Of a stretch of 64,000 nucleotides of DNA, positions 1 through 17,778 are shown one piece after another. The stretch is from Serratia entomophila (lineage in GTDB: Bacteria > Pseudomonadota > Gammaproteobacteria > Enterobacterales > Enterobacteriaceae). The notes beneath the pieces were generated by a model. The model searched no databases and had not been told where the DNA came from. It saw nothing but the letters and a program-made list of their open reading frames with translations. The DNA lies in the NCBI RefSeq assembly GCF_021462285.1, contig NZ_CP082787.1, positions 4,588,001 to 4,652,000 on the forward strand, written 5' to 3'. The position numbers were made by a program, and so were the translations under genes. The first letter of the stretch is position 1, and each line of letters starts with the position of its first letter.

Positions 1-105
1 AAATTCTGTTTCATTCCAACCGCTTCACTTTCGTGTCGCCATTGAAACCAATCTAAGAACTTCGCTGAAAATCTATCGTCTGCTCTAAAACACCTTCGGT
101 GTTGT
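1..105 (-). other. 23S-5S rRNA spacer (partial)
   Basis: This stretch lies 3' of the 23S gene on the minus strand and contains no recognisable gene. By rrn organisation the 5S gene should lie just beyond the left window edge. A short hairpin-like AACACC/GGTGTT sequence sits next to the 23S end. Confidence 0.7.
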
Positions 106-3012
<2,907 letters not shown>

Positions 3013-3147
3013 CTCACAACCCGAAGATGTTTCCATCGTTCGTGCTGCAAACATTTGAGAGACTCTATGACAGGTTACTCTTTACCCCAGTACTTCTACG
3101 GAGGGATAAATTTCAGCCGTCATGTTTCAATTTTCAGCTTGTTCCAG

Positions 3148-3161
3148 ATTGTTAAAGAGCA
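3148..3161 (-). promoter_or_regulatory. Spacer boxA antitermination element
   Basis: On the minus strand this reads TGCTCTTTAACAAT, the canonical boxA bound by NusB/NusE. It sits between tRNA-Glu and 23S, where E. coli rrn operons also carry a second boxA. It should keep the transcribing polymerase resistant to Rho through the 23S gene. Confidence 0.85.
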
Positions 3162-3247
3162 ATATCTTAAACACGACTCGCAAGAGTCATCTTTAAGATT
3201 TTAGGTTACGAATAACCGGTGATAATGTCTTTCACTCATTATCGGAA

Positions 3248-3323
3248 TGGCGTCCCCAAGGGGATTCGAACCCCTGTTACAGCCGTGAAAGGGCAGTGTC
3301 CTAGGCCTCTAGACGATGGGGAC
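3248..3323 (-). tRNA. gltT: tRNA-Glu (anticodon TTC)
   Basis: This 76-nt tRNA lies in the 16S-23S spacer. On the minus strand it starts GTCCCCATCGTCTAGAGG, has a CTTTCAC anticodon loop (TTC anticodon), a GGTTCGAATCC T-arm and an encoded CCA end (3248-3250). The acceptor stem GTCCCC pairs with GGGGAC. It would be co-transcribed and processed with the rRNAs. E. coli rrnA, at the equivalent position beside hemG, carries tRNA-Ile and tRNA-Ala instead, so the spacer type differs here. The gene symbol is a generic E. coli-style name. Confidence 0.97.
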
Positions 3324-3465
3324 ACAAAATCCGATTAAACCAGGGTTTAACCGTTTCTCGTATCAGCATGAGTCGCAGACTCATTACATCAACAGGTAGC
3401 GCTTTGCTCGTTACTTTCTATCAGACAATCTGTGTGAGCACTTCACTCGAATCAATATCATTAGG

Positions 3466-5007
<1,542 letters not shown>

Positions 5008-5155
5008 AAAGCTTGATTTGCTTCAACTCGTGAAGCGATGCTCAAAGGTTACTGCATGAATTTTACTTCAGTTAGTCACTCTTCAAGACTTGATATTTTT
5101 TCGTACCCGAAGGTACTGGATATCGTCTTGTGGAGTGCCCACACAGATTGTCTGA

Positions 5156-5172
5156 TAAATTGTTAAAGAGCA
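5156..5172 (-). promoter_or_regulatory. rrn leader boxA
   Basis: Minus-strand TGCTCTTTAACAATTTA matches the rrn leader boxA consensus. It lies between promoter P2 and the 16S 5' end, as in E. coli rrn leaders, and should nucleate the Nus-factor antitermination complex. Confidence 0.88.
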
Positions 5173-5211
5173 GTGAGTTAGCCGCTTTCGCTTGTTAACT
5201 CGAGGTGGCGT

Positions 5212-5240
5212 ATACTACGCTTCTCACCCCAGAGAGTCAA
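5212..5240 (-). promoter_or_regulatory. rrn promoter P2
   Basis: On the minus strand a -35 TTGACT (5235-5240) and a -10 TAGTAT (5212-5217) are separated by 17 bp. The CGCTTGACTCT context matches E. coli rrn P2 promoters. It lies about 95 bp downstream of P1, in the usual tandem arrangement. Confidence 0.85.
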
Positions 5241-5308
5241 GCGATTATTTCGCTTTATCTCGCTGACCCGGCGGCTTGTCAGTCGTTGTTCCCGGTCAGT
5301 GGAGGCGC

Positions 5309-5336
5309 ATTATAGGGAGTTCTCCGAAGGCCGCAA
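5309..5336 (-). promoter_or_regulatory. rrn promoter P1 with A/T-rich upstream element
   Basis: On the minus strand a -35 TTGCGG (5331-5336) and a -10 TATAAT (5309-5314) are separated by 16 bp, the short spacer typical of rrn P1. The CTCCCTATAATGCGCC context closely matches E. coli rrn P1. Immediately upstream (about 5341-5382) are A/T-tracts suited to be an UP element. A GC-rich discriminator follows the -10, which fits stringent control. Confidence 0.9.
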
Positions 5337-5405
5337 CCCTTAAATGCAAAAAACTTTTCAAGCGCGTTTTTTTTCGTCAAAACGCTGCTCAAGCCAGCAT
5401 TTCTG

Positions 5406-5936
5406 TCACTTTTCGTACGCAAGCTGGCTAAATTCCTGGGCGAAACGGTCGACCTGCTGCCAATCTGTGTACTCAACTTCCTTACTGGTATCCGTCTCGC
5501 CTCCGGTCATACGCATAATAAATTGAATCATGACGCGGTCGAACCAGCGGTAACGCGGATAACGCAGCGCGCCGGCAAACACCGCGCAGAGTTTTGGCTG
5601 CCAGGGTGAGGCCAACAGAAACTTGCGGGTATAGGCGTTGGTCTGAGGTGAACGCTTCTCTGGTTTGCGCGCTGTCAGGTTGACGGCGAAGAAGGCACTC
5701 GGCATGTGGTTTAACCGATCGGCATGCCGCTTGACGAACTTATCCAATACCGGGTTGAAATGGCCATAGCGTATGGAGGCACCGATCATCACCAGCTGGT
5801 ACTGGCCGAGGTCCAGGTTCTCCGCCTGCAGCAGATCGATAACGTCACAACGCCGGTCCTGCAGTTTGCTTGCTATATAAGAAGCGATGGAACGTGTCTG
5901 CCCGTCGCGGCTTGAGTAAAGTATCAGTGCCTTCAC
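5406..5936 (-). CDS. hemG: Protoporphyrinogen oxidase HemG
   Basis: Oxidises protoporphyrinogen IX to protoporphyrin IX in haem synthesis, using FMN and the respiratory chain. The 176-residue product has the flavodoxin-like N-terminus ([19 protein letters not shown]), the IGASIRYGH loop and the [11 protein letters not shown] segment of E. coli HemG. A reading frame without stop extends upstream to another GTG at 5966. I chose the GTG at 5936 because it has an AGGAGT ribosome site about 6 bp upstream and matches the E. coli start, which is also GTG. The gene follows trkH closely, so the two are probably co-transcribed. The rrn promoters lie just downstream. Confidence 0.95.
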   Translation of the reverse strand: MKALILYSSRDGQTRSIASYIASKLQDRRCDVIDLLQAENLDLGQYQLVMIGASIRYGHFNPVLDKFVKRHADRLNHMPSAFFAVNLTARKPEKRSPQTNAYTRKFLLASPWQPKLCAVFAGALRYPRYRWFDRVMIQFIMRMTGGETDTSKEVEYTDWQQVDRFAQEFSQLAYEK

Positions 5937-5958
5937 GGCGTTACTCCTTATATCAGAA

Positions 5959-7410
5959 TCACTCACGCCAGAACGTCGGCGTGAACAGGACCAGCAGCGT
6001 AAAGACCTCCAGGCGCCCGAACAGCATAGTCACCACCAGGATCCACTTGGCCGCCGCAGGCATGGTGGTAAAGTTATCTGCCACCACGCCCAGCCCCGGT
6101 CCGAGGTTATTCAGCGTCGCCGTTACGGCGGCGAAAGCGGAGAAATCGTCGACGCCGGTGGCGATAATCGCCAGCATGCTGACGATAAACACCAGCGCAT
6201 AAGCGGAGAAGAACCCCCACACCGCCTCCAAAATCCGTTCCGGCAGCGCCCGGTTACCCAGTTTGATGGTGTAAACCGCATTCGGGTGCACCAGCCTTTT
6301 CAACTCACGCGAGCCCTGCAAATAAAGTAACAGTATGCGGATAACCTTCAGGCCGCCGCCGGTAGAACCGGCGCAGCCGCCGATAAAGGCGGAACACAGC
6401 AGCAACATCGGCAGGAACAGCGGCCACTTGGAAATACTGTCGGTGGTAAAACCGGCGGTGGTCGCCATCGATACTACCTGGAAGAACGCCTGATTGAGCG
6501 TTTCCATACCGCTCTTATAGACGCCGTGCCCCCAGAGCACCAGCGTACACACCACCACCAGCGTCAGCTGCACGAAGATGAACATGCGGAATTCAGGATC
6601 GCGCCCGTAGACTTTCAGGCTGCGGCCGCTCAGCAATGCGAAATGCAAACCGTAGTTACAGCCGGAGATCAGCAGGAAGACGGCAATGATGGTGTTGATG
6701 GTCGGGCTGGCGTAATAGCCGATGCTGGCATCGTGCGTGGAGAAACCGCCGATGGCGATGGTCGAGAAACTGTGGCCGATGGCATCGAACACCGACATTC
6801 CGGCGCCCCACAGCGCCAGCGCACAGGCGACGGTCAGCAATACATAGATCAGCCACAGGGTTTTGGCGGTTTCGGCAATGCGCGGACGCATTTTATTGTC
6901 TTTCAGCGGGCCGGGCATTTCCGCCCGATACAGCTGCATGCCGCCGACCCCGAGGATAGGCAGTATCGCTACCGCCAACACGATGATCCCCATCCCGCCC
7001 ATCCACTGTAGCATCTGGCGGTAGAACAGAATGGCTTTCGGCAGCGAGTCCAGCCCCACCAGCGTGGTGGCCCCCGTCGTGGTCAGACCGGAGAATGATT
7101 CAAAGAAGGCGTCGGTCAACGACAAGTTTGGCCGCTCAGAGAACAGGAACGGCAAGGCCCCGACGCTACCCAACACGGTCCAGAACAGCACCACGATCAG
7201 AAAACCTTCACGCGGCTTCAGCTCATGCTTTTGCTTGCGGTTGGGCCACCACAGCATCAACCCTATGGTCACCGCCACAAAGAAGGTCTGGCTGAACGCC
7301 CGCCCCGCCCCATCGCGGTATATCAATGCCACCAAACCAGGAATAAACATCGTCCCGGAGAACAGGATGACCAGCAGACCAACGATACGGGTTATGGCGC
7401 GAAAATGCAT
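5959..7410 (-). CDS. trkH: Trk potassium uptake protein TrkH
   Basis: Potassium-translocating inner-membrane subunit of the Trk system. It works with the cytosolic NAD-binding regulator TrkA, which is not in this window. At 483 residues it equals E. coli TrkH in length. It has many hydrophobic segments and the four pseudo-repeated pore loops with their glycines: SGLTTTGAT (about 107-115), STIAIGGFS (about 216-224), ATTAGFTTD (about 316-324) and [10 protein letters not shown] (about 344-353). It lies between yigZ and hemG on the same strand, as in E. coli. No anomalies seen. Confidence 0.96.
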   Translation of the reverse strand: MHFRAITRIVGLLVILFSGTMFIPGLVALIYRDGAGRAFSQTFFVAVTIGLMLWWPNRKQKHELKPREGFLIVVLFWTVLGSVGALPFLFSERPNLSLTDAFFESFSGLTTTGATTLVGLDSLPKAILFYRQMLQWMGGMGIIVLAVAILPILGVGGMQLYRAEMPGPLKDNKMRPRIAETAKTLWLIYVLLTVACALALWGAGMSVFDAIGHSFSTIAIGGFSTHDASIGYYASPTINTIIAVFLLISGCNYGLHFALLSGRSLKVYGRDPEFRMFIFVQLTLVVVCTLVLWGHGVYKSGMETLNQAFFQVVSMATTAGFTTDSISKWPLFLPMLLLCSAFIGGCAGSTGGGLKVIRILLLYLQGSRELKRLVHPNAVYTIKLGNRALPERILEAVWGFFSAYALVFIVSMLAIIATGVDDFSAFAAVTATLNNLGPGLGVVADNFTTMPAAAKWILVVTMLFGRLEVFTLLVLFTPTFWRE

Positions 7411-7445
7411 TTCAGCACGATCCTTAGCAATTCAGTTGGGAGGAA

Positions 7446-8060
7446 TTATTGCGAAATAGGGGTTAATTGCAAATTACCGCGACTGAGATCACGCAATTTA
7501 TTCCCAAACAGCTCAACGCCGGTTGCCGGCAAAGCCAGATGCAGCATGACGGCAGCGCCATATTCGCCCTGCAGGATCCGGCCTTCAGTTTGCTGTAACA
7601 GATTCTCCACCAGCGCCAACTGTGCATAGTCGCACTGCAAAGTATATTCGACCTGCGGCACCTTGTAGTCCACGGGCAACTGTTTTAATGCCTGCTGCAC
7701 GCCGCTGCCATAGGCCTTCACCAGGCCGCCGGTACCCAGCTTGATGCCGCCGTAATAACGCACCACCACAGCGGTGATCTCGCCGATGCCGCTGCCCATC
7801 AGCTGGGCGAGGATAGGTTTGCCCGCGGTGCCGGAAGGCTCGCCATCGTCGGAGAACCCCAGCTGCTGCGAATCGTCCGGTGCCCCGGCGACGAACGCCC
7901 AGCAATGATGCCGGGCCGCCGGGTGCTCATCACGCACCTGCTGAATGAACGCCTTCGCCGCCGCTACCCCGCTGGTCAGCGCCAGCAGGGTGATAAAGCG
8001 GCTCTTCTTGATTTCTTCGCTGATGCTGATAGAAGCGGCCGGTATCGGGTAAGGCTGCAT
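7446..8060 (-). CDS. yigZ: YigZ, IMPACT/UPF0029 family protein
   Basis: A 204-residue cytosolic protein of the YigZ/IMPACT family, the same length as E. coli YigZ. The N-terminal IMPACT domain includes EEIKKSRFI, the HHCWAF motif and the G-rich FSDDGEPSGTAGKP signature followed by VVRYYGGIKLGTGGL. A smaller ferredoxin-fold C-terminal domain follows. The molecular function is unclear; the eukaryotic homologue regulates the kinase GCN2. Its ATG overlaps the pepQ stop codon (TGATG), so translation is probably coupled to PepQ. Confidence 0.93.
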   Translation of the reverse strand: MQPYPIPAASISISEEIKKSRFITLLALTSGVAAAKAFIQQVRDEHPAARHHCWAFVAGAPDDSQQLGFSDDGEPSGTAGKPILAQLMGSGIGEITAVVVRYYGGIKLGTGGLVKAYGSGVQQALKQLPVDYKVPQVEYTLQCDYAQLALVENLLQQTEGRILQGEYGAAVMLHLALPATGVELFGNKLRDLSRGNLQLTPISQ

Positions 8061-9391
8061 CAGGCCAGGTTCAGATCGCGCGTCATGTTCTCGATACGCT
8101 TCTCGTGGATCACGATATTGTCCTCAATGCGAATACCGCCGTAAGGCTTCAGCGCATCGATGCGATCCCAGGCAAAGTGCCGGCTGAACTCGCCGCTGCG
8201 CCACGGCGCCAGCAATGACTCGATAAAGTACAGGCCCGGCTCGATAGTCAGCACCATACCCGGCTGCAATATCCGGGTGCAGCGCAGGAAGGGATATTTG
8301 GCCGGCGCCGCCAAATGCGTACCTTGCTCATCCTGCATAAAACCAGCGGCGTCATGCACCTGCAGGCCCAAAGGATGGCCCAGCCCGTGCGGCAGGAACG
8401 GCGTGGTGATGCCCTGTTCAACCATCGCTTCTTCGCTGATGTCATTGACCAGCTTGTGATTCTTGAGCAGCTTGGCGATACGCTGATGCATCTGCACGTG
8501 ATAATCGGTGTAACGTACGCCGGCTTTGACGGTATCGATCAGCGCCAGCTGTTCGTCGTTGAGATCTTGCACCAGATGCGCGAACGCGCTGCCGCTCTGC
8601 GCCGCGTAGGTGCGGGTCAAATCGGCGGCATAGCCGTTATATTCCGCACCGGCGTCGATCAGGAAGCTCAGCGACTCGGCCGGCGGCTGGTGATCCAGCT
8701 GGGTGTAGTGCAGCACCGCCGCGTGTTCGTTCAGCGCGACGATGTTGCCGTAAGGCACGTCGGTATCGCGATGGCCGGTGGCGGTCAGGTAAGCCAGGTT
8801 GATATCGAACTCGCTCATGCCGGACAGGAAGGCTTCATGCGCCGCACGGTGGCCCATAACGGCGGTCTTCTGTGCCTCGCGCATACAAGCCAGCTCATAG
8901 CCGGTCTTGATTGAACGGTGGAAATCGAGGTAGTTCAGCACCGCTTTCGGGTTGACGTTCTCCGAAGCAATGCCGAGATCGCGGGCACGCTGCTGCGCAT
9001 AACCGATATAGCCCACGCGTTCGCGCTGCGCCGGAAGCTGTTGAGCGATATCATCGGCGTTGGCCAACGGCATCATCTCGAAGGATTTGCTCCAGAAACT
9101 GTCCGGCAACGGCTCCACGCTGTGCCAGTAATCGATCGGTGAATAGAACCACAGCTTCGGTTTGTTAACGCCGTCGACCCACAGCCAGCAGTTCGGCACC
9201 GTCGTTACCGGCACCCAGGCTTTAAAATTCACGTTCACTTTGAACGGATAGCTATGGTCGTCGAGAAAGACCTTTTGCAGCTCGCCGGAGTGGATCAGCA
9301 GCGCATCCAGCTTGTTGCGCTCCAGCACTTCGCGCGCGCGCTTTTGTAGCTCTGCCAGGTGGTCGTTATACAAAGAAGCCAGCGTTTCCAT
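8060..9391 (-). CDS. pepQ: Xaa-Pro dipeptidase PepQ
   Basis: Metallopeptidase that hydrolyses dipeptides with C-terminal proline. The 443-residue product has the pita-bread fold: an N-terminal domain, then catalytic motifs with metal ligands in [19 protein letters not shown] (two Asp), [13 protein letters not shown] (His), TIEPGLYF (Glu) and IRIEDN (Glu). A GTG lies one codon upstream at 9394. I chose the ATG at 9391 because it gives the E. coli length and sits about 7 bp after an AAGGG ribosome site. yigZ follows with a one-base overlap. Confidence 0.96.
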   Translation of the reverse strand: METLASLYNDHLAELQKRAREVLERNKLDALLIHSGELQKVFLDDHSYPFKVNVNFKAWVPVTTVPNCWLWVDGVNKPKLWFYSPIDYWHSVEPLPDSFWSKSFEMMPLANADDIAQQLPAQRERVGYIGYAQQRARDLGIASENVNPKAVLNYLDFHRSIKTGYELACMREAQKTAVMGHRAAHEAFLSGMSEFDINLAYLTATGHRDTDVPYGNIVALNEHAAVLHYTQLDHQPPAESLSFLIDAGAEYNGYAADLTRTYAAQSGSAFAHLVQDLNDEQLALIDTVKAGVRYTDYHVQMHQRIAKLLKNHKLVNDISEEAMVEQGITTPFLPHGLGHPLGLQVHDAAGFMQDEQGTHLAAPAKYPFLRCTRILQPGMVLTIEPGLYFIESLLAPWRSGEFSRHFAWDRIDALKPYGGIRIEDNIVIHEKRIENMTRDLNLA

Positions 9392-9505
9392 CACAATTCC
9401 CTTATAGCCTTAGCACGAAAAAAATCATCTTAACACAGCGCTCCGGCGCACCAACCCCCATAGCGTTGGGCATGCGGAGCAGTTCGCAATTCAATGCAAA
9501 TGCCG

Positions 9506-10702
9506 TTACATCCGCAGCTTAACAATCAGCCAGGCGAACAGGCCGAGCAGCGCTATCGTCAGTGACCACAGCCCGTGATGCTCGAGCAGCACCGCGCCGG
9601 CGGCGGCGACGCCTGCCAGACATTGCTGCAGAAAACCGCACAGCGCCATCGCGTAAGCACCGTACTCCTTGGCATCGCTGACGGCCAGCGCCATGCTGTT
9701 GGGAAACAGCACCGCCTGGCCAAAAATCGTCAGGCAGTAGAGCGCGATAAACAGCGTCATGCCGGAAAGGTTCACCAGCACGCCACTCCACCACAGCACC
9801 ACGATCGCCGCCGTTGCCAGCGCGACGATACTACTGCCCGCCAGCATCAGACGTTTGCCGCCGAAGCGCGCCACGGTGCGGTTAACCGCCATCGCGCCGC
9901 TGAAATAGGCAATGCCGATCACCAGCCCCAGCGCGCCGAAGGCGGTAGCATTGAGCCCAAACCCCTGCTGCATTACGAATGGGCTCACTTCCTGCAGCGT
10001 CACCGTGGCGGCGAACCCCAGGCCGCCGACGCAGGCCGGCCAGAAAAACCCCGGGCGGCGCAGAATGGCGAAATAGGTCGCCGCCATTGCCGGACGCGGC
10101 CCCTCAGCACGCCCGGCCTCCAGCGGCAGCGTGGTCATCAGCAATAGGATTGCCAGCCCGATCAGGCCCATCAGCACGAAGCCCATTTGCCAGTGCGAAT
10201 ACTGGCTGAGCAGGCCGCCGATAAACTGTCCGCCGCCCAGCGCGGTGATAAAGGCTATCGACAGCACCGACAGCCGCCGCGCCAGTTCGTCGCCACTCCA
10301 GTTGTCCCGCACGATGATGCGCGCGATGATCGCCGCCCCGCCGGCGGCGACGCCCTGCAACGCACGCAACGTCAGCAGTTGGGCGCCATTATGGCAAAAG
10401 GCCAGCAGCGCGCTGCAAACGATGAACAGGGTCAAAGAAAGGATCAAAGGCAGGCGTCGGCCAAAGCGGTCGGCCGCCGCGCCCCAAAACAGCACCGGCA
10501 CGGCGGCGCCAATCACGAAGAGGGAAATGGAGAGCTCGGTGGCGCGCCGGCTCATCGCCAGCTCTTGCATCACCGTCGGCAAGGAAGGCAGGTACACCGT
10601 GGTCGCCATCTGCGCCATAAACACCAACAGGCACGCCAACGTCATCGTCCTGGCGGGGATGCTCCATACGCCACTCTGCTTAACACATGCCGCCTTAGCC
10701 AT
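9506..10702 (-). CDS. MFS transporter, Bcr/CflA-like drug-efflux family
   Basis: Predicted 12-helix inner-membrane transporter of about 398 residues, probably drug:proton antiport. It shows the motif-A-like loop GAAADRFGRR after the second helix, TTVYLPSLPTVMQEL at the first periplasmic loop as in Bcr/CflA proteins, and regular hydrophobic segments to the C-terminus. The frame is open upstream to 10864. I chose the ATG at 10702 because the preceding 54 residues are not MFS-like and the first transmembrane helix begins soon after. It sits between pepQ and divergent fadB; E. coli has no gene there, so this is probably a lineage-specific insertion. Substrate unknown. Confidence 0.8.
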   Translation of the reverse strand: MAKAACVKQSGVWSIPARTMTLACLLVFMAQMATTVYLPSLPTVMQELAMSRRATELSISLFVIGAAVPVLFWGAAADRFGRRLPLILSLTLFIVCSALLAFCHNGAQLLTLRALQGVAAGGAAIIARIIVRDNWSGDELARRLSVLSIAFITALGGGQFIGGLLSQYSHWQMGFVLMGLIGLAILLLMTTLPLEAGRAEGPRPAMAATYFAILRRPGFFWPACVGGLGFAATVTLQEVSPFVMQQGFGLNATAFGALGLVIGIAYFSGAMAVNRTVARFGGKRLMLAGSSIVALATAAIVVLWWSGVLVNLSGMTLFIALYCLTIFGQAVLFPNSMALAVSDAKEYGAYAMALCGFLQQCLAGVAAAGAVLLEHHGLWSLTIALLGLFAWLIVKLRM

Positions 10703-10894
10703 CCTGAACCCCGTGTAGGTGATGAAGCGCGTCGGGCCAGTGTAGGTGGGGCGATTGATTCCGGCAAATGCCGATAGCACATAAAATATAACTTCGTTTT
10801 GAATCAAAAAATTAACACTACGACATGTGATCCGACCAGCAAAAACGCAATCTCTTATTTGCATATTGTTAACATAAAAACCACACTCCTCTTC

Positions 10895-10911
10895 ATCTGG
10901 TCATACCAGAT
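10895..10911 (+). promoter_or_regulatory. FadR operator upstream of fadBA
   Basis: The 17-bp perfect palindrome ATCTGGTCATACCAGAT lies 25 bp before the fadB start. It differs only in its central three bases from the FadR site of E. coli fadB (ATCTGGTACGACCAGAT, from memory). FadR bound here should repress fadBA until long-chain acyl-CoA accumulates. Confidence 0.88.
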
Positions 10912-10935
10912 CAAACGCTGATTCAGGAGATACAC

Positions 10936-14299
<3,364 letters not shown>

Positions 14300-14370
14300 C
14301 TGTGTCTATCTTGGGATGACTGCGTAACCCTTTAAACCGCAGCATCCCGACAAGTTTAGTTGCCGTACTT

Positions 14371-14396
14371 CCCGCCTGTCAGGGGCGGGTTTTTTT
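14371..14396 (+). terminator. Rho-independent terminator of fadBA
   Basis: A CCCGCC stem (14371-14376) pairs with GGCGGG (14384-14389) across a 7-nt loop, followed by a run of seven T. It is correctly oriented to end the fadBA transcript. Confidence 0.85.
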
Positions 14397-14421
14397 ATGC
14401 CCGCCATTCGCCGGTGCGCCA

Positions 14422-14458
14422 ATAAAAACGGGGCGACCACTGGCCGCCCCGTTTTTAT
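14422..14458. terminator. Bidirectional terminator between fadA and fre
   Basis: A perfect 14-bp stem (14422-14435 with 14445-14458) and a 9-nt loop. The GC core CGGGGCG is flanked by AAAAA and TTTTT, so it can work on both strands. It probably ends fre/ubiD transcription from the right and backs up the fadBA terminator. Confidence 0.85.
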
Positions 14459-14473
14459 CGCGTCTCTCGCCTG

Positions 14474-15175
14474 TCAGATAAACGAGAAAGCGTCGCCAAA
14501 CATATGCGCTTCCTGCGCGCCGCGTTCGGCGCAGAAACGTTCGCGGGCGATTTTCGCCATCTCGAAACGGCCGGCAATGTAGATATCGTGCTCCGCCAGG
14601 GTGCCGAAATCCTGCAGTACCGCGCTGAGCACGGTGCCGCTGCGGCCGCGCCATTCGTCTTCCGGCTGCTCCACCACAGGGATCACCTTCAGGTTCGGGT
14701 GCTGCAGCGACAGCGCTTCCAGCTCGCTCAGATCGTACAGGTGCTTGAGCTCGCGCCCGCCCCAGTAGATGGAGATGTCGCGATCCGGCTGCTGCTCCAG
14801 CGCGGTCAGCAAGATCGAACGCGCATAGGAGAAGCCGGTACCGCCGGCGATCAGTACCAACGGGCGGCTGCCCTCTTCGCGCAGCCAGGCGTCGCCGTGC
14901 GGAATATCCACGGTGATCGCCTGCTCTTTCAGAATGCGATCCATCACCGCCATAGCGTACAGATTCAGTTCCGAGGCGCCGATGTGCAGCTCGATGTAGT
15001 CCTGCTGCGTCGGCGTAGATGCCAGCGAGAATGGGCGTTTGTCGCGCTCATCCATCACGACCATCAGGTATTGCCCTGCCCTAAACGAAAACGGTGCTTC
15101 TGGCACCAAACGTACCCGATAAACCGTATCGGTAATGGCCTCTACCGAGGTCACTTTACAGCTCAATATTGTCAT
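14474..15175 (-). CDS. fre: NAD(P)H-flavin reductase Fre
   Basis: Cytosolic reductase that supplies reduced flavin using NAD(P)H. The 233-residue product matches E. coli Fre in length. It has the flavin-binding RPFSLAST segment, the FRAGQYLMV strand, the nucleotide-binding [11 protein letters not shown] and the C-terminal [10 protein letters not shown] and FGDAFSFI. I chose the ATG at 15175 (MTILSCKV) over the upstream in-frame ATG at 15199 because it matches E. coli and follows an AGAGGGA ribosome site. It lies just downstream of ubiD, probably in one transcript. Confidence 0.96.
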   Translation of the reverse strand: MTILSCKVTSVEAITDTVYRVRLVPEAPFSFRAGQYLMVVMDERDKRPFSLASTPTQQDYIELHIGASELNLYAMAVMDRILKEQAITVDIPHGDAWLREEGSRPLVLIAGGTGFSYARSILLTALEQQPDRDISIYWGGRELKHLYDLSELEALSLQHPNLKVIPVVEQPEDEWRGRSGTVLSAVLQDFGTLAEHDIYIAGRFEMAKIARERFCAERGAQEAHMFGDAFSFI

Positions 15176-15225
15176 GCGTTCCCTCTGTCGGGTCATCAAT
15201 GCAAAACTGAGAACAGAGCCTGACG

Positions 15226-16722
15226 TTAGAGCGTCGGTTCCCTGTCACTGAAGATTGCGAGCTCATCCCAGATTTCGTCGACGCGCGCACGCACCTTTTC
15301 ATCCATCTGAATCGGACGGCCCCATTCGCGCTCGGTTTCACCCGGCCATTTATTGGTGGCGTCCAGCCCCATCTTCGAACCCAGCCCGGAAACCGGCGAG
15401 GCGAAGTCCAAATAGTCGATCGGCGTATTCTCCACCAAAACGGTATCCCTTGCCGGATCCATTCGGGTGGTAATCGCCCAGATCACATCATTCCAGTCAC
15501 GCGCGTTGACGTCGTCGTCACAGACAATAACAAATTTGGTGTACATAAACTGGCGCAGGAACGACCAAACGCCCATCATCACCCGCTTGGCGTGGCCGGC
15601 ATACTGCTTTTTGATGGTCACCACCGCCAGGCGGTAGGAACAGCCCTCTGGCGGCAGATAGAAATCAACGATTTCCGGGAACTGCTTCTGCAGGATCGGC
15701 ACAAACACTTCGTTCAGCGCCACGCCCAAAATCGCCGGTTCGTCTGGTGGACGGCCGGTATAGGTCGAGTGATAGATGGCATTGCGACGCTGGGTAATGT
15801 GGGTGACGGTGAACACCGGGAAGCTGTCGATCTCGTTGTAATACCCGGTGTGATCGCCATACGGGCCTTCCGGCGCCATTTCCCCCGGCTCGATGTAGCC
15901 TTCCAGCACGATCTCCGCGCTGGCGGGCACTTCCAGATCGTTGGACAGGCATTTGACCACTTCGGTTTTGTTGCCGCGCAGCAGCCCGGCGAAGGCGTAT
16001 TCGGAGAGGGTATCCGGCACCGGCGTGACCGCGCCGAGAATAGTGGCGGGATCGGCGCCCAGCGCTACCGCCACCGGGAAACGTTCGCCGGGGTGCGCCT
16101 GGCACCATTCCTGGTAATCCAGCGCGCCGCCGCGATGCGACAGCCAACGCATGATCACTTTATTTTTGCCCAGCACCTGCTGGCGGTAAATGCCCAGGTT
16201 CTGCCGTTCTTTGTGCGGCCCGCGGGTTACCGTCAGCCCCCAGGTGATCAGCGGCGCTGCGTCTTCCGGCCAGCAATGCATCACCGGAATACGGCTGAGA
16301 TCGACGTCATCGCCCTGCCACACCTGCTCCTGGCACGGCGCGGAGCCCAGCACCTTGGTCGGCATATTCAGCACTTGCTTGAACTTCGGCATCTTGTCGA
16401 ACAGATCGCGGAAACCCTTTGGCGGCTCAGGCTCTTTGAGGAACGCCAGCAGCTTGCCGACTTCACGCAGCGCGCTGACGTCTTCCTGCCCCATGCCCAT
16501 CGCCACGCGATTGGCGGTGCCGAACAGGTTGCACAGCACCGGCATGTCGTAGCCTTTCGGGTTTTCGAACAGCAGCGCCGGGCCGCCCGCACGCAGGGTG
16601 CGATCGGCAATTTCTGTCATTTCCAGATAAGGATCAATCGGCTGGCTGATGCGTTTTAGTTCCCCTCTCTTTTCCAGCAACGAGAGGAAATCGCGTAAGT
16701 CACGGTATTTCATGCTGATCAT
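15226..16722 (-). CDS. ubiD: 4-hydroxy-3-octaprenylbenzoate carboxy-lyase UbiD
   Basis: Prenylated-FMN-dependent decarboxylase of ubiquinone synthesis; the cofactor is made by UbiX, which is not in the window. The 498-residue product is close to E. coli UbiD along its whole length. It includes the [15 protein letters not shown] cofactor segment and the active-site [14 protein letters not shown] placed the start at 16722 (MISMKYRDL); the ATG at 16713 (MKYRDL) is also possible, and neither has a strong ribosome site. A TATAAT box lies at 16745-16750 just upstream, giving a short leader. Confidence 0.95.
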   Translation of the reverse strand: MISMKYRDLRDFLSLLEKRGELKRISQPIDPYLEMTEIADRTLRAGGPALLFENPKGYDMPVLCNLFGTANRVAMGMGQEDVSALREVGKLLAFLKEPEPPKGFRDLFDKMPKFKQVLNMPTKVLGSAPCQEQVWQGDDVDLSRIPVMHCWPEDAAPLITWGLTVTRGPHKERQNLGIYRQQVLGKNKVIMRWLSHRGGALDYQEWCQAHPGERFPVAVALGADPATILGAVTPVPDTLSEYAFAGLLRGNKTEVVKCLSNDLEVPASAEIVLEGYIEPGEMAPEGPYGDHTGYYNEIDSFPVFTVTHITQRRNAIYHSTYTGRPPDEPAILGVALNEVFVPILQKQFPEIVDFYLPPEGCSYRLAVVTIKKQYAGHAKRVMMGVWSFLRQFMYTKFVIVCDDDVNARDWNDVIWAITTRMDPARDTVLVENTPIDYLDFASPVSGLGSKMGLDATNKWPGETEREWGRPIQMDEKVRARVDEIWDELAIFSDREPTL

Positions 16723-16744
16723 TATAACGGCCAGTGAGGAGGGC

Positions 16745-16750
16745 ATTATA
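16745..16750 (-). promoter_or_regulatory. Candidate ubiD -10 box
   Basis: A perfect TATAAT on the minus strand, 22 bp before the ubiD start. No convincing -35 hexamer lies 16-18 bp upstream, so this is only a tentative promoter. A second TATAAT-like sequence overlaps the start codon. Confidence 0.4.
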
Positions 16751-16808
16751 AGCCCTCTTCACGCTTGTTGCTGCAATTTTGTTAAACGCCGCCCAATACG
16801 GGCGGCCC

Positions 16809-17534
16809 TCAGCGGCAGATAAAAGGCACCAGCGAAGCCAGGGCGCGCGTATCCTGATATTCGCGGATCTCTTCGCCGTGGCGGAAAACCTTGAAGCCCT
16901 GCTGCCTGGCGCTGAAATAACGCAGCTCATCGCCTTCGACGTGCAGCAGGCTGCCTTCGCGCAACGCCACCACCGACTCGCTCGGGTTGACCACACAGAA
17001 CTCCGCCAGGCGCTCGTCGCGGGTTTCCCCCATGTGGCCGCTGATGTGGGCGTCGATATAGTGCGGATTAATCTGCACCGGGAACAGCCCCAGCGCCGAG
17101 AGCACCACGCTGCAACGCACCGGCATATCATTGGTGGTGCGAATGCTCGGCGTCGCCACGTTGCAGCCGGCGCTCCAGCCGACGTAGGGTACGCTGCGCT
17201 CACGCACCGCACGTTGGATCGGCACAATCAGCCCTTGCTCATGCAGCGCCTGGTTCAGCATCCAGGTATTGCCGCCGCTAACCAAAATGCATTCTGCTTC
17301 GGCGATCGCCGCCGCCGGAGAGGCCGCGCGGTGAATGCTGGTGACCTCAATGCCCAAGGTCTGCGCCAGCTCCTGCGCACGCTGGTCGTAGTCATTGCGG
17401 AGCATGGCGTAAGGGATAAATACCGCGGATTTGACGCCGCGGCGCTCAATCATCGCCAGCAGCTGGCTTTTGGCATATCCCAGCAGTTCGGCTTCGCCGG
17501 ACAGCTTGCCGTTGCTCAACAGAAATAACTCCAT
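16809..17534 (-). CDS. pepE: Alpha-aspartyl dipeptidase PepE
   Basis: Cytosolic serine peptidase (family S51) that cleaves dipeptides with N-terminal aspartate. The 241-residue product has the nucleophile in GWSAGCN (Ser121) and the Gly-rich VSGGNTWML segment before it. NPHYIDAHI and the C-terminal strands are as in E. coli PepE (229 residues). The start ATG follows GAGGGGGTG. It sits between ubiD and rfaH, whereas E. coli pepE is elsewhere, so this is a difference in gene order. It appears to be a single-gene unit. Confidence 0.93.
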   Translation of the reverse strand: MELFLLSNGKLSGEAELLGYAKSQLLAMIERRGVKSAVFIPYAMLRNDYDQRAQELAQTLGIEVTSIHRAASPAAAIAEAECILVSGGNTWMLNQALHEQGLIVPIQRAVRERSVPYVGWSAGCNVATPSIRTTNDMPVRCSVVLSALGLFPVQINPHYIDAHISGHMGETRDERLAEFCVVNPSESVVALREGSLLHVEGDELRYFSARQQGFKVFRHGEEIREYQDTRALASLVPFICR

Positions 17535-17778
17535 TTCACCCCCTCAATCAAAAACGATGAATAGCGTCACATCCGGCGGCGATGGGCCTTGCCATACTGT
17601 GACGGCAGCAAATTTTTAGCCCCCTGTTATACCCGAGCCGGGCGGATAAGTGTGTGACCCTCCGCTAATAGCCAACTATTCATGGAGATAGCCCCAGTTA
17701 CAAGCTGAAAGCCGCATCACTATGTATCCGTAATAGCTTTTGATATGCTTACCGGCTGACAGAAAGGCATGTGAAATT

